This document shows positions 1 through 6,692 of a DNA stretch of 16,186 bases, piece after piece. Each line of letters starts with the position of its first letter. The stretch's first letter is position 1. The stretch covers positions 1 to 16,186 of the forward strand of contig CAAGAM010000136.1 of NCBI GenBank assembly GCA_900767815.1, in the 5' to 3' direction. Under the pieces are notes generated by a model. The model did no database searches, was not told the DNA's origin, and was given only the letters and a program-made list of their open reading frames with translations. Origin of the DNA: Clostridia bacterium. Lineage in GTDB: Bacteria > Bacillota > Clostridia > Christensenellales > Borkfalkiaceae. A program made the translations under genes and the position numbers.

Positions 1-34
1 AACGCATTATTATTGATACCGAACGGAAAGAAGA

Positions 35-61
35 CGGGCTTGTTTTGAACGGACAAGCCCG
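35..61. repeat. Perfect 8-bp stem-loop ahead of the MazF gene
   Basis: CGGGCTTG (35-42) and CAAGCCCG (54-61) are exact inverted repeats around an 11-nt loop. No T-run follows on either strand, so it is not a normal intrinsic terminator. It ends 26 nt before the MazF start and would lie in the 5' leader of that mRNA if transcription begins upstream. It could be an attenuator, an mRNA-stability element or the end of an upstream unit that is off the window. Confidence 0.4.
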
Positions 62-87
62 CTATTCACATAAAAGGAAGAAACGAT

Positions 88-468
88 ATGAAAGATATAA
101 AGAGAAACGAAATCTATTACGCGGATTTGAATCCCGTGATCGGAAGCGAGCAGGGAGGCGTTCGCCCCGTACTCGTGATACAAAACGATATGGGGAATAA
201 ATACAGCCCTACCACGATCGTGGCGGCGATAACGAGCCGACAAACGAAAGCAAAGCTGCCTACGCATATAGAGATAGGCGAAGAAGTATTTGAAAAAGAT
301 TCCGTGGTGCTGTTGGAACAGATACGCACGGTAGATAAAAGTCGATTGAAAGAATACGTCGGAAAGTTAGATAATCGTACTATGGATAGGATAAATAAGG
401 CGATTTCTATAAGCGTAGGATTAAAAGACAATGCGGGAGAAAATAAAGATGACGGCAGAACAGGATAA
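88..468 (+). CDS. mazF: MazF/PemK-family toxin (mRNA endoribonuclease)
   Basis: A 126-residue protein with the full MazF/PemK fold signature. It opens with NEIYYADLNPVIGSEQGG, followed by RPVLVIQND (about 26-34), AAITSRQTK (46-54) and DSVVLLEQIRTVDKSRL (71-87). Arg26 and Thr49 align with the catalytic Arg and Thr/Ser of characterised MazF enzymes, which cut single-stranded mRNA at short specific motifs. The start is chosen because AGGAAG precedes the ATG. The last 15 residues are a charged tail beyond the usual family length of about 110-116, and its codons overlap the next gene. No antitoxin lies between the window edge and this gene, so the partner is either upstream and unseen or absent. 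It heads a gene set that leads to serine recombinases and probably stabilises that element. The family call is firm; the cleavage specificity is unknown. Confidence 0.9.
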   Translation: MKDIKRNEIYYADLNPVIGSEQGGVRPVLVIQNDMGNKYSPTTIVAAITSRQTKAKLPTHIEIGEEVFEKDSVVLLEQIRTVDKSRLKEYVGKLDNRTMDRINKAISISVGLKDNAGENKDDGRTG

Positions 469-607
469 GAAAAACGCGTCGTTTTATTACAGCGTGAATA
501 TGCTTAGGCTGCTATTGAGAGCCAAACTTTTGACGGAAGCGGAGTACAGAAAAATCTTAAAACTTTCCGCCGAATATTATGGTTGCGAAAGGATAATCGT
601 GGATTAA
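449..607 (+). CDS. Small SHOCT-like protein overlapping MazF
   Basis: A 52-residue ORF whose ATG lies 20 nt inside the MazF gene in another frame, so the two are probably translationally coupled. Its middle reads MLRLLLRAKLLTEAEYRKI, with a helix, Leu-Thr-Glu-Ala-Glu-Tyr and a second helix. This fits the SHOCT-like (short C-terminal helical domain) pattern, in which a hydrophobic helix is followed by an acidic-aromatic turn. Stand-alone proteins of this sort are often found next to serine recombinases in Clostridia, and three recombinase genes lie downstream here. The molecular role is unknown: it may modulate the recombinase or be a partner of the toxin. The short length and overlap are the main reasons for caution. 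Confidence 0.65.
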   Translation: MTAEQDKKNASFYYSVNMLRLLLRAKLLTEAEYRKILKLSAEYYGCERIIVD

Positions 608-629
608 GATTATTTCGTGTGATTTTATT

Positions 630-658
630 TTGATTGTATGAATAATTGTAGGTATAAA
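630..658 (+). promoter_or_regulatory. Putative sigma-A promoter of first abiF-type RNA
   Basis: TTGATT (630-635), a 17-nt spacer and TATAAA (653-658). Transcription would begin near 665 and read through the first RNA copy. A second -10-like TATAAT lies at 674-679 but has no good -35 at a proper distance. Confidence 0.45.
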
Positions 659-706
659 ATAGCATAAAAAGCATATAATAAATATGAAAGGATAGAGATA
701 TCTTTC

Positions 707-768
707 ACGGACAGATCTTTATGTTGAATAAAGACTGCAAGGGGCTTTATTTATGAAGCCCCTTATTA
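707..768 (+). ncRNA. abiF-type small RNA, copy 1
   Basis: The order of parts is ACGGACAGA (707-715), a 7-bp stem TCTTTAT/ATAAAGA (716-722 with 728-734) with loop GTTGA, the linker CTGCA (735-739), and a GC-rich hairpin AGGGGCTT/AAGCCCCT (740-747 with 756-763) whose loop contains ATTTAT, followed by a short T/A tail. The same order recurs in copy 2 with different but still paired stem bases. A further hairpin with a GAGA tetraloop (686-706) lies just upstream, so the transcript may start earlier than this core. The abiF RNA motif was described by comparative genomics upstream of abiF genes, and the position ahead of such a gene fits. No reading frame of note lies inside. Confidence 0.65.
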
Positions 769-841
769 CGTACTTATACGATAACAGAAAGCCGTTCAAC
801 AGAAAAATTATTATCTTTTTTTCTTTTTGAGTTAAAATTGC

Positions 842-870
842 TTGACAGGCATCATTAAAAATGCTATTAT
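842..870 (+). promoter_or_regulatory. Near-consensus promoter of second abiF-type RNA
   Basis: TTGACA (842-847), exactly 17 nt, then TATTAT (865-870). The expected start point is about 877, which is the first base of the conserved ACGGAAAGA segment of the RNA. Confidence 0.8.
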
Positions 871-876
871 AAAAAC

Positions 877-940
877 ACGGAAAGAACCTTGGGTGACCGA
901 GGTCTGCAGGGAGTTCCATTTATGGGGCTCCCTAATTCTT
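877..940 (+). ncRNA. abiF-type small RNA, copy 2
   Basis: It contains ACGGAAAGA (877-885), a 7-bp stem ACCTTGG/CCGAGGT (886-892 with 897-903) capped by the GNRA tetraloop GTGA, the linker CTGCA (904-908), and a 9-bp hairpin GGGAGTTCC/GGGGCTCCC (909-917 with 924-932) with loop ATTTAT and a following TAATTCTTT. The last hairpin is terminator-like. The RNA ends one or two bases before the abiF start codon. Both stems differ in sequence from copy 1 but keep pairing, which is direct evidence for a selected RNA structure. Its role is presumably to bind or control the HEPN protein encoded next door, but that is inference. Confidence 0.75.
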
Positions 941-941
941 T

Positions 942-1904
942 ATGACGGAAACCAGAATGAAAGAATTTTATACTTATGAGCAACAACTTGAAAAATTAAG
1001 AAAAGACGGGTTGATTATTGTTGGCGAAAATGAAGCAATAGATTTTTTGAGGTTAGAAGGGTATTATAACGTTATTAACGGATATGCTTCAACTTTTAAG
1101 GTCGATAACAAATTTTGTAAGGGAACAACGTTTGATGATATCCGATACTTATACGACTTTGATAAAAGTCTACGGAGTATCGTATATAAATATACGTCAT
1201 CAATAGAAACGCATATTAAAGCTCTGATTGCTCATGAATTCAGCCGTGTTCACGGCGTCGACGAAAAAGCATATTTGCAGAAAGAAAATTTTACACAGAA
1301 CGGAAAAGCAGCCGCAGCCGTTGCGCGGTTAATAGATGAATGTAATTCCACTATTTCAGAAGCTTTAAATCGTAATTCAAATAAGTATAGGCAATATATA
1401 GCACATAATCATGATGTGCATGGTCATGTGCCGATGTGGGTTTTGATTAGGGCTTTATCTTTTGGGACGACATCAATTTTTTATAAAAATATGCTCGACG
1501 ATGAGCGAGATCGAGTGGCTGACAATTATAATATAACAGCGGATCAATTGGCTAATATGCTTGAAGTTGTCGTATCATATAGAAATATTGTGGCGCACGG
1601 AGAACGGACTTTCTGTGCGAGATTGCCTAAAACAAGATTATCCACCAATCTTGAAATAACAAAAAAATTGTGTATTGCAAAAAACGATAAAGGCGATATT
1701 AAATTCGGCAGAAATGATTTTCTATCGTTGCTGATATGCTGTAAATATTTGCTTCCTTCGATAGAATTTGCAGGATTTATTACTGAATTAGAATTAAGTT
1801 TGGATGGTTTATCGAAGCATTTATCGCCGCCAATGATGGGGAAAATAAAAATTCTTATGGGATTAAAATCTAATAGCTGGAAAATATTACCGAAGTTAAA
1901 ATAG
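942..1904 (+). CDS. abiF: Abi_2/AbiF-family HEPN abortive-infection protein
   Basis: A 320-residue protein of the Abi_2 (AbiD/AbiF) family. Family features are LEKLRKDGLII (16-26), FLRLEGYYNVINGY (35-48), the helix YDFDKSLRSIVYKYTSSIE (71-89), the PMWVLIRALSFGTTS segment (164-178) and YRNIVAHGER (213-222). The last holds the HEPN RNase motif R-N-x3-H (Arg214 to His219). The family gives phage resistance by abortive infection, and HEPN proteins usually cut RNA. No Shine-Dalgarno sequence precedes the ATG at 942. The GC-rich arm of the RNA hairpin lies 9 nt upstream, and Met6 (957) is an alternative start. An intrinsic terminator closes the gene. It sits between a MazF/SHOCT pair and recombinases that often occur together without it, so it looks like cargo. 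Confidence 0.88.
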   Translation: MTETRMKEFYTYEQQLEKLRKDGLIIVGENEAIDFLRLEGYYNVINGYASTFKVDNKFCKGTTFDDIRYLYDFDKSLRSIVYKYTSSIETHIKALIAHEFSRVHGVDEKAYLQKENFTQNGKAAAAVARLIDECNSTISEALNRNSNKYRQYIAHNHDVHGHVPMWVLIRALSFGTTSIFYKNMLDDERDRVADNYNITADQLANMLEVVVSYRNIVAHGERTFCARLPKTRLSTNLEITKKLCIAKNDKGDIKFGRNDFLSLLICCKYLLPSIEFAGFITELELSLDGLSKHLSPPMMGKIKILMGLKSNSWKILPKLK

Positions 1905-1948
1905 TAAATCAGTACGAGTACCTTTCTAAATTTCTAAATTTATTGAAT

Positions 1949-1990
1949 GCGACGTTTTGTCTGATATGGGTAGATAAAACGCCGCTTTTT
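1949..1990 (+). terminator. Intrinsic terminator of abiF
   Basis: A 14-position stem (1949-1962 with 1972-1985) with one mismatch and one G-T pair, a 9-nt loop and TTTTT at 1986-1990. It separates the defence gene from the recombinase genes. Confidence 0.85.
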
Positions 1991-2102
1991 CGTACATAAA
2001 GTAGAAAAATAGGGTTGAACAAAAAAGATATGGATAACGCTGGACTGGTTCGAACTCTTGTGGTATTGTTTGTGCTACAAAAAAGAAAAAGGAGGTTTGA
2101 AA

Positions 2103-3659
2103 ATGCAGATAACAGATATAACGCCTGTAAAGCCGAAGGCAAACAAAAAAATACGATTAGCCGCATACGCTCGCGTTTCGACAAAGTCGGACGAGCAGAT
2201 ACATTCCTTTTTGGCGCAGATACGGTATTACAATCAGTTTGTGAAAGAACATCCGGAATACGAGCTTTTAGAAGTCTATACCGACGAAGGAATAACCGGA
2301 ACGGAAATGGAAAAGCGTGACGGATTAAATCGACTGCTTGCCGACTGTAAGGCGGGCAAGATTGACAGAATCATCACGAAGTCGGTATCGCGGTTTGCGC
2401 GTAACACGGAAGAACTGCTCGCTATGGTGCGGTTTTTAAAAGATATCGGCGTAAGCGTATACTTTGAAAAACAGGGCATAGATACGGAACAGTTAAATGC
2501 CGAAATGATAGTAACGCTACCCGGACTTGCGGCGCAAAAAGAAAGCGACGCCATATCTGCCAACGTCAGGTGGGGAATCCGAAAGAGAATGGAACTCGGC
2601 GAATTCGTCGGCGGCATACCGTATGGGTACAAATCGATCAACGGACAGTTGGAAATAAACGAAACAGAGGCTGAAATCGTTCGCCGTATATTCAGAGATT
2701 ATCTGAGCGGAATGGGAATATACAAAATAAAGGATAGTCTGAACGAAGATTTGATTCCGCGAAGAAAAAAAGGCGTGCTTTGGACGAGAGAATCGGTACG
2801 GTATATACTAACGAATTCACGGTATAAAGGCGACGCGCTGTTCTTGAAACAGTATATAACAGAGACCTTACCGCACCGGCAGGTGCGAAACAAAGGCGAA
2901 CAACCGATGTATTTCGTAGAGAACAGTAACGTCGCCATAATCGACCGAAACGATTTCGATAAAGTTCAGGATCTATTCCAAAAGAAAAAAATTGAAGATA
3001 AAAAGAAGAGAGCCTCCGTGTTTGCGCGTAAGATTATATGTGCCGATTGCGGAGGCTCTTTCCATAACCACAACGTCCGAGATAAAACGTATTGGGTGTG
3101 CTGGCGGGTAGAAAACAAGGGAACAAACTGCGCTTCCCGCAGGGTGCGGGAAGATATGGTAAAAGATTGTTTCGTAAATATGGTGTATAAGTTGAAATAT
3201 AACAAACAGATTTTAACCGATGCGATAGAAGCAATCGAAACCATAGAAGATGCTGTAGGAATAGGACAAGAAGAAATAAGGAAAATAGATAAAGAAATCG
3301 CGGATCTGTCCGCAAAAAACCTTGTTATAACGAGGTTGCATACGAGCGGCATTATGTCGGCAACGGATTTCTCCATACAAAATTCGGCTATATCCAACCG
3401 CATAACGAAATTGCGGAGCGATAGAAAAAAGAAACTTGCCGAGGCGGAGAACGATGAGATCAATATTCTCAAAGAACTCGATGAAACGATAACGGACTAC
3501 GCGCCGAACGGTAAGTTCGACGAAGATCTGTTCGAAAATATCGTAGAAAAGGTAATACCGCAAAGCAACGAAGTTCTAAAATTTCGACTTATAGGCGGGG
3601 TTGAATTAGTTGAAACGATAAAAGAAAAAGGACGGTGCGGAAGCAATGAAATGTCGTAG
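2103..3659 (+). CDS. Large serine recombinase A
   Basis: A 518-residue site-specific recombinase. The N-terminal resolvase domain (about 17-160) carries AAYARVSTKSDEQ with catalytic Ser26 and Arg24, GITGTEMEKRDGLNRLL (63-79) and the ITKSVSRFARN active-site stretch (91-101). The Recombinase domain (about 170-290) includes GIPYGYK and WTRESVRYILTNSRYKGD. A zinc ribbon uses Cys313, Cys316, Cys333 and Cys343, and a coiled-coil stretch (about 390-470) follows. The ATG at 2103 is preferred over an in-frame ATG 45 nt upstream because GGAGG lies 8 nt ahead of it. The next gene starts inside its last codons, showing an operon. The enzyme should cut and rejoin the ends of the surrounding element through 2-base staggered breaks. 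Complete and intact. Confidence 0.95.
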   Translation: MQITDITPVKPKANKKIRLAAYARVSTKSDEQIHSFLAQIRYYNQFVKEHPEYELLEVYTDEGITGTEMEKRDGLNRLLADCKAGKIDRIITKSVSRFARNTEELLAMVRFLKDIGVSVYFEKQGIDTEQLNAEMIVTLPGLAAQKESDAISANVRWGIRKRMELGEFVGGIPYGYKSINGQLEINETEAEIVRRIFRDYLSGMGIYKIKDSLNEDLIPRRKKGVLWTRESVRYILTNSRYKGDALFLKQYITETLPHRQVRNKGEQPMYFVENSNVAIIDRNDFDKVQDLFQKKKIEDKKKRASVFARKIICADCGGSFHNHNVRDKTYWVCWRVENKGTNCASRRVREDMVKDCFVNMVYKLKYNKQILTDAIEAIETIEDAVGIGQEEIRKIDKEIADLSAKNLVITRLHTSGIMSATDFSIQNSAISNRITKLRSDRKKKLAEAENDEINILKELDETITDYAPNGKFDEDLFENIVEKVIPQSNEVLKFRLIGGVELVETIKEKGRCGSNEMS

Positions 3660-4446
3660 TGTATTATACGGATACAAATGCGTCGGTGGAAACGTTGAAT
3701 TTAACGACGACGAAAAAATAGTGGTGTCGAATATTTTCCGTAGGTATTTGACGGGCGAGTCGCTACTTAAAATAGCGGAATGCTTGAACGAACAACGAGT
3801 CGAGTATAAACCCGGCGTTTGCGGGTGGAACAAGGCGCGGTTGGCTCGGATTATCGACGACGAACGCTATACGGGCAAAAACGGATATCCGAGAATTATA
3901 GACGAAACCCTATATGAAAATAGTCGAAAGCTGAAAGAGCAAAAAAACATGCAAAAAAACGTGGATAAGACTGCGGGCGTATTTCAAATCCGAATACCTA
4001 TACGTTGCGCCGAATGCGGCGGGCAGATGATACGTAAGTTTGATTGCCGAAGAAAACGAAAAACCAAATGGGTCTGTAAAAATCCCGCCTGCAAAAAAGA
4101 AACGTTTATATCCGACGAGGAAACGTTGGCTCGGCTGACGAAAATAATTAACGGCATAATAAGCAATCCCGAGACGACAGGCGATGAGCAGGAAAAAGAA
4201 AAAACGAGCATAAATGAATTTAACTACGCGGACAGGGATGCAGTAGTAAAAAACATTGCAAAACTATATTCGGCGATTGATGAAAAAGCCGCTATGTCGG
4301 AACGGGTAAAGGATATTCTGAAAGATATGAGTCATCTGACCGAATTTTCGGCAGAAGTATTGTTCGATATCGCCGACGAGGTACAAATAAACGAAAACGG
4401 CACGGTGAGCATTAAATTGATAAACGGGCAAATTGTGGGAGGATAA
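3646..4446 (+). CDS. Recombinase-like protein B lacking the catalytic domain
   Basis: This 266-residue protein begins directly with the Recombinase domain (YGYKCVGG at 8-15, then NIFRRYLTGESLLKIAECLN, and ARIIDDERYTGKNGYP at 67-82). A zinc ribbon follows with Cys121, Cys124, Cys144 and Cys149. The resolvase domain with its serine is absent, so the protein cannot cut DNA alone. It overlaps recombinase A by 14 nt, and its stop is followed 5 nt later by recombinase C, so the three are co-transcribed. It has its own start codon and an uninterrupted frame, with no in-frame remnant of a resolvase domain upstream. This argues for a maintained DNA-binding subunit or accessory factor rather than decay. 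The domain order is clear; the role is inferred. Confidence 0.85.
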   Translation: MKCRSVLYGYKCVGGNVEFNDDEKIVVSNIFRRYLTGESLLKIAECLNEQRVEYKPGVCGWNKARLARIIDDERYTGKNGYPRIIDETLYENSRKLKEQKNMQKNVDKTAGVFQIRIPIRCAECGGQMIRKFDCRRKRKTKWVCKNPACKKETFISDEETLARLTKIINGIISNPETTGDEQEKEKTSINEFNYADRDAVVKNIAKLYSAIDEKAAMSERVKDILKDMSHLTEFSAEVLFDIADEVQINENGTVSIKLINGQIVGG

Positions 4447-4451
4447 CGATT

Positions 4452-6086
4452 ATGGATGCGGCAGTCGAAAGAGTTAAAAAAGTCAGAATTATACCGCCGA
4501 AGATATCTGCGGCGGACAAAGCGGTTGAGCAAATCCGAAGGGTACGCGTTGCGGCGTATTGCCGAGTATCTACCAAAGAGGAAGAGCAGTTGAACAGTTA
4601 CGCCACGCAATGCGCTTGGTATACGGAAAAAATCAATGCGAATCCCGAATGGGAAATGATCGGAATTTTCGCAGATAAAGGCATTACCGGCACGAGCGTA
4701 TTAAAACGCGACGAATTCAATCGCCTGATGAGATACTGCAAGCGCGGTAAAGTCGATTTAATTCTGACGAAGTCGATATCGAGGTTTGCAAGGAATACGC
4801 TCGACTGTCTGAAATATATTCGAATGCTGAGATCGTTGGGGATAGACGTATTCTTTGAAGAACAGGGTATACACAGTATAAAGCCCGACGCCGAATTTTA
4901 TATAACGATATATGGTGGAATCGCTCAAAGCGAATCGGAAAACATAAGCGCGAACGTAAAATTCGGTAAAGCGCAAAGCGCGAAAGATGGAAAAGTTACA
5001 TTCAATTACAAATACTTTCTCGGGTATAAAAAAGGCAAAGACGGCAATCCCGAAATAGACGAAAACGAGGCGGAAACTATACGATATATTTACAACCGAT
5101 TTTTAGCAGGGGATAGTTTGCAGACAATCTGCAAAGGTCTTGAAAATCAAAAAATACTCACCCCATACGGAAAAGAAAAGTGGACTTCGGGTACGGTGCA
5201 ATCAATATTGACCAACGAAAAATATAAGGGCGACGCCGTTATCAACAAAACCTACGTTGTAGACTGTATATCCAAAAAAGTGAAAGTCAACGATGGTGAC
5301 AGACCGAAATATTACGTTGAAAACAATCATCCGGCGATAATAGATTCCGCGACATTCGGCAGGGTGCAAGAAGAACTTGCGAAACGGTCGGGAAAGAAAA
5401 GAGTAAAGTTCAAAGGTGTGAAGACCGAACAAGGAAAATATTCGAGCAAATACGCTTTAACAGAAATGCTCATATGCGGAGAGTGCAAGACTCCGTACCG
5501 AAGATGCACGTGGACTTCCCGTGGCGAGAAGAGAATCGTGTGGCGGTGCGTGAAAAGGTTGGATTACGGAAAGAAGTACTGCCATTCTCCTACGATAGAA
5601 GAAAGCGCGTTGCAGGCGGCAATCGTAAACGCTATTCAAAAGGTTGCGGCGGCAGACGGCGAGACGATACAAACTTTAAAATCTCATATAGACAAAGTAT
5701 TTACGGAAAACATAACGACTGACAACGAAGAAGAGATGTCGTTACAAATTCGTATATCCGAACTTGACGCCGAGATAAAAGCGATGATAAGCAGCGTTTC
5801 AGCCGATACCATAGACGATTTCGACGAAGAAAGAGCGCAATCGTTGATGAGCGAGAAAAACGAATTGCAAAACAAACTCGAAGAATTATACGGCAATAAA
5901 ACGAGGAAAGAGGCGGTACAATCAAGGCTGCAAGACGTTTACGCCATAATGGACGGGTTGAAAAATCATCAGATAGTCTATAACGACGAACTTATAAGGC
6001 AGATAATAGAAGTGGTAATTGTCGAGTCGAAAGAGAAGATAAAAATAATATTCAAAGGCGGCTTGACGGTGGAAGAAAGTCTGTAA
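4452..6086 (+). CDS. Large serine recombinase C
   Basis: A 544-residue recombinase. The resolvase domain begins after a 30-residue basic leader (VRVAAYCRVSTKEEEQ, catalytic Ser40, Arg38) and contains GITGTSVLKRDEFNRL (78-93) and the SISRFARNT stretch (108-116). The Recombinase domain (about 185-300) includes WTSGTVQSILTNEKYKGDAV. The zinc ribbon has Cys342, Cys345, Cys366 and Cys377, and a long coiled-coil tail (about 420-500) follows, typical of large serine recombinases where it controls integration versus excision. GGGAGG overlapping the preceding stop serves as ribosome binding site. It is only moderately similar to recombinase A, so the pair is not a recent duplication. Two different active recombinases plus a catalytic-null protein suggest a multi-subunit system, loosely like CcrA/CcrB of staphylococcal cassettes. 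Confidence 0.95.
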   Translation: MDAAVERVKKVRIIPPKISAADKAVEQIRRVRVAAYCRVSTKEEEQLNSYATQCAWYTEKINANPEWEMIGIFADKGITGTSVLKRDEFNRLMRYCKRGKVDLILTKSISRFARNTLDCLKYIRMLRSLGIDVFFEEQGIHSIKPDAEFYITIYGGIAQSESENISANVKFGKAQSAKDGKVTFNYKYFLGYKKGKDGNPEIDENEAETIRYIYNRFLAGDSLQTICKGLENQKILTPYGKEKWTSGTVQSILTNEKYKGDAVINKTYVVDCISKKVKVNDGDRPKYYVENNHPAIIDSATFGRVQEELAKRSGKKRVKFKGVKTEQGKYSSKYALTEMLICGECKTPYRRCTWTSRGEKRIVWRCVKRLDYGKKYCHSPTIEESALQAAIVNAIQKVAAADGETIQTLKSHIDKVFTENITTDNEEEMSLQIRISELDAEIKAMISSVSADTIDDFDEERAQSLMSEKNELQNKLEELYGNKTRKEAVQSRLQDVYAIMDGLKNHQIVYNDELIRQIIEVVIVESKEKIKIIFKGGLTVEESL

Positions 6087-6118
6087 AAAACTGTTTTTGA
6101 TGAAAGGTCGGTCAAAAT

Positions 6119-6157
6119 TCCCAAGATTGTCAATAAAAAACTCCCAAGATTGTCAAT
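6119..6157 (+). repeat. 16-base direct repeat after the recombinase operon
   Basis: TCCCAAGATTGTCAAT occurs at 6119-6134 and exactly again at 6142-6157, a 23-nt period (about two helical turns) with an A-rich spacer. It starts 32 nt after the last recombinase stop. The location fits a recombinase binding or attachment site at an element end. No third copy is visible in the window. Confidence 0.6.
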
Positions 6158-6267
6158 TGTTTCTAAGATACCCAAAAGAGTAATATAATTTCTCGTTCAT
6201 AAATTTAGAGATGAGAAAAGTTTTCACATTATCGTTTTTTAAAATGAGAAAAAATTTCTCGAATTGC

Positions 6268-6296
6268 TTGATTTTTATTAAAAAAAGTAGTATAAT
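6268..6296 (+). promoter_or_regulatory. Promoter ahead of the decayed HTH gene, with nearby half-sites
   Basis: TTGATT (6268-6273), 17 nt, TATAAT (6291-6296). Just upstream lies the palindrome GAGAAAAAATTTCTC (6246-6260), and two more half-sites of the same kind (TTTCTC at 6189, GAGAAA at 6213) lie farther up. They resemble an operator for an HTH repressor. Confidence 0.55.
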
Positions 6297-6315
6297 GTCT
6301 ATGAGGTAAATAAAA

Positions 6316-6395
6316 ATGAGCTTAAAGGACATTCGGTTGCAAAGCAATCTTATTGTTCCTATGTTTTAGGCGTAAATAGATTAAATTTATCATTT
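6316..6395 (+). pseudogene. Remnant of an XRE-type HTH gene
   Basis: The ATG at 6316 starts MSLKDIRLQSNL, which reads like the first helix of Cro/C1-type regulators, but the frame stops at 6369 after 17 residues. In another frame the following bases give SYVLGVNRLNLSF, like the recognition region of the same fold. A deletion plus frameshift inside a small HTH gene is the simplest reading. It has a good promoter and sits upstream of a toxin-antitoxin-like pair, so it may once have regulated it. Evidence is from short matches only. Confidence 0.4.
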
Positions 6396-6452
6396 AGGCA
6401 TATAATATTAAGAGAAAGTATGCAAAATTGGCAAAAATATGTCACCAAACTA

Positions 6453-6481
6453 TTGACATTTTTATAATAATAGCATATAAT
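6453..6481 (+). promoter_or_regulatory. Consensus promoter of the antitoxin-GNAT operon
   Basis: TTGACA (6453-6458), 17 nt, TATAAT (6476-6481): a perfect sigma-A consensus. The start point would be near 6488, giving a short leader to the AGAGGAGG ribosome binding site. Confidence 0.85.
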
Positions 6482-6514
6482 ATAGGTAGAAAAATGCAGA
6501 GGAGGTATATAAAT

Positions 6515-6691
6515 ATGGCAACGTCAAGTATCTTTTTTAATGTAAAAATTAGAGATTGTAAGGCGACCGAGCGTTTTGCAAATGCCGTAAGCGTTTCGCA
6601 AAAACACAAAGATCAAGTTTCTGAATGTTCCGCGATACCTTCTATGAATAAAGACCAAATAAGAAAGGCTTTTGCTCAAAAGAAGAAATAA
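6515..6691 (+). CDS. Small putative antitoxin paired with a GNAT-fold protein
   Basis: A 58-residue basic protein that opens MATSSIFFNVKIRDCKATER and ends in a Lys-rich tail (QIRKAFAQKKK). The ATG at 6515 follows AGAGGAGG at good spacing; the longer in-frame reading with a TTG start at 6428 would begin upstream of the promoter and is rejected. The stop is separated from the next ATG by one base, so the two genes are tightly coupled. Small proteins with this kind of N-terminus occur directly ahead of GNAT-like genes in Bacillota, which supports an antitoxin role, but I recognise no named DNA-binding fold. The strong promoter suits an antitoxin that must be made in excess. Function is inferred from context. 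Confidence 0.7.
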   Translation: MATSSIFFNVKIRDCKATERFANAVSVSQKHKDQVSECSAIPSMNKDQIRKAFAQKKK

Positions 6692-6692
6692 T

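Noticed and set aside
3..200. Open frame running in from the left edge and ending at 200
   Set aside because: It would overlap the MazF gene by over 110 bases and its part inside MazF is Arg-rich in a way typical of a shadow frame. A real upstream gene end cannot be confirmed without more sequence.
707..932. The two similar hairpin blocks considered as a terminator repeat or CRISPR repeat pair
   Set aside because: Stem sequences differ while pairing and loops are kept, which fits paralogous RNAs rather than copied terminators or identical CRISPR repeats.
2015..2320. Plus-strand frame of 101 codons over the start of recombinase A
   Set aside because: Most of it lies inside the recombinase gene in another frame, and it lacks its own ribosome binding site. 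The recombinase has clear family motifs.
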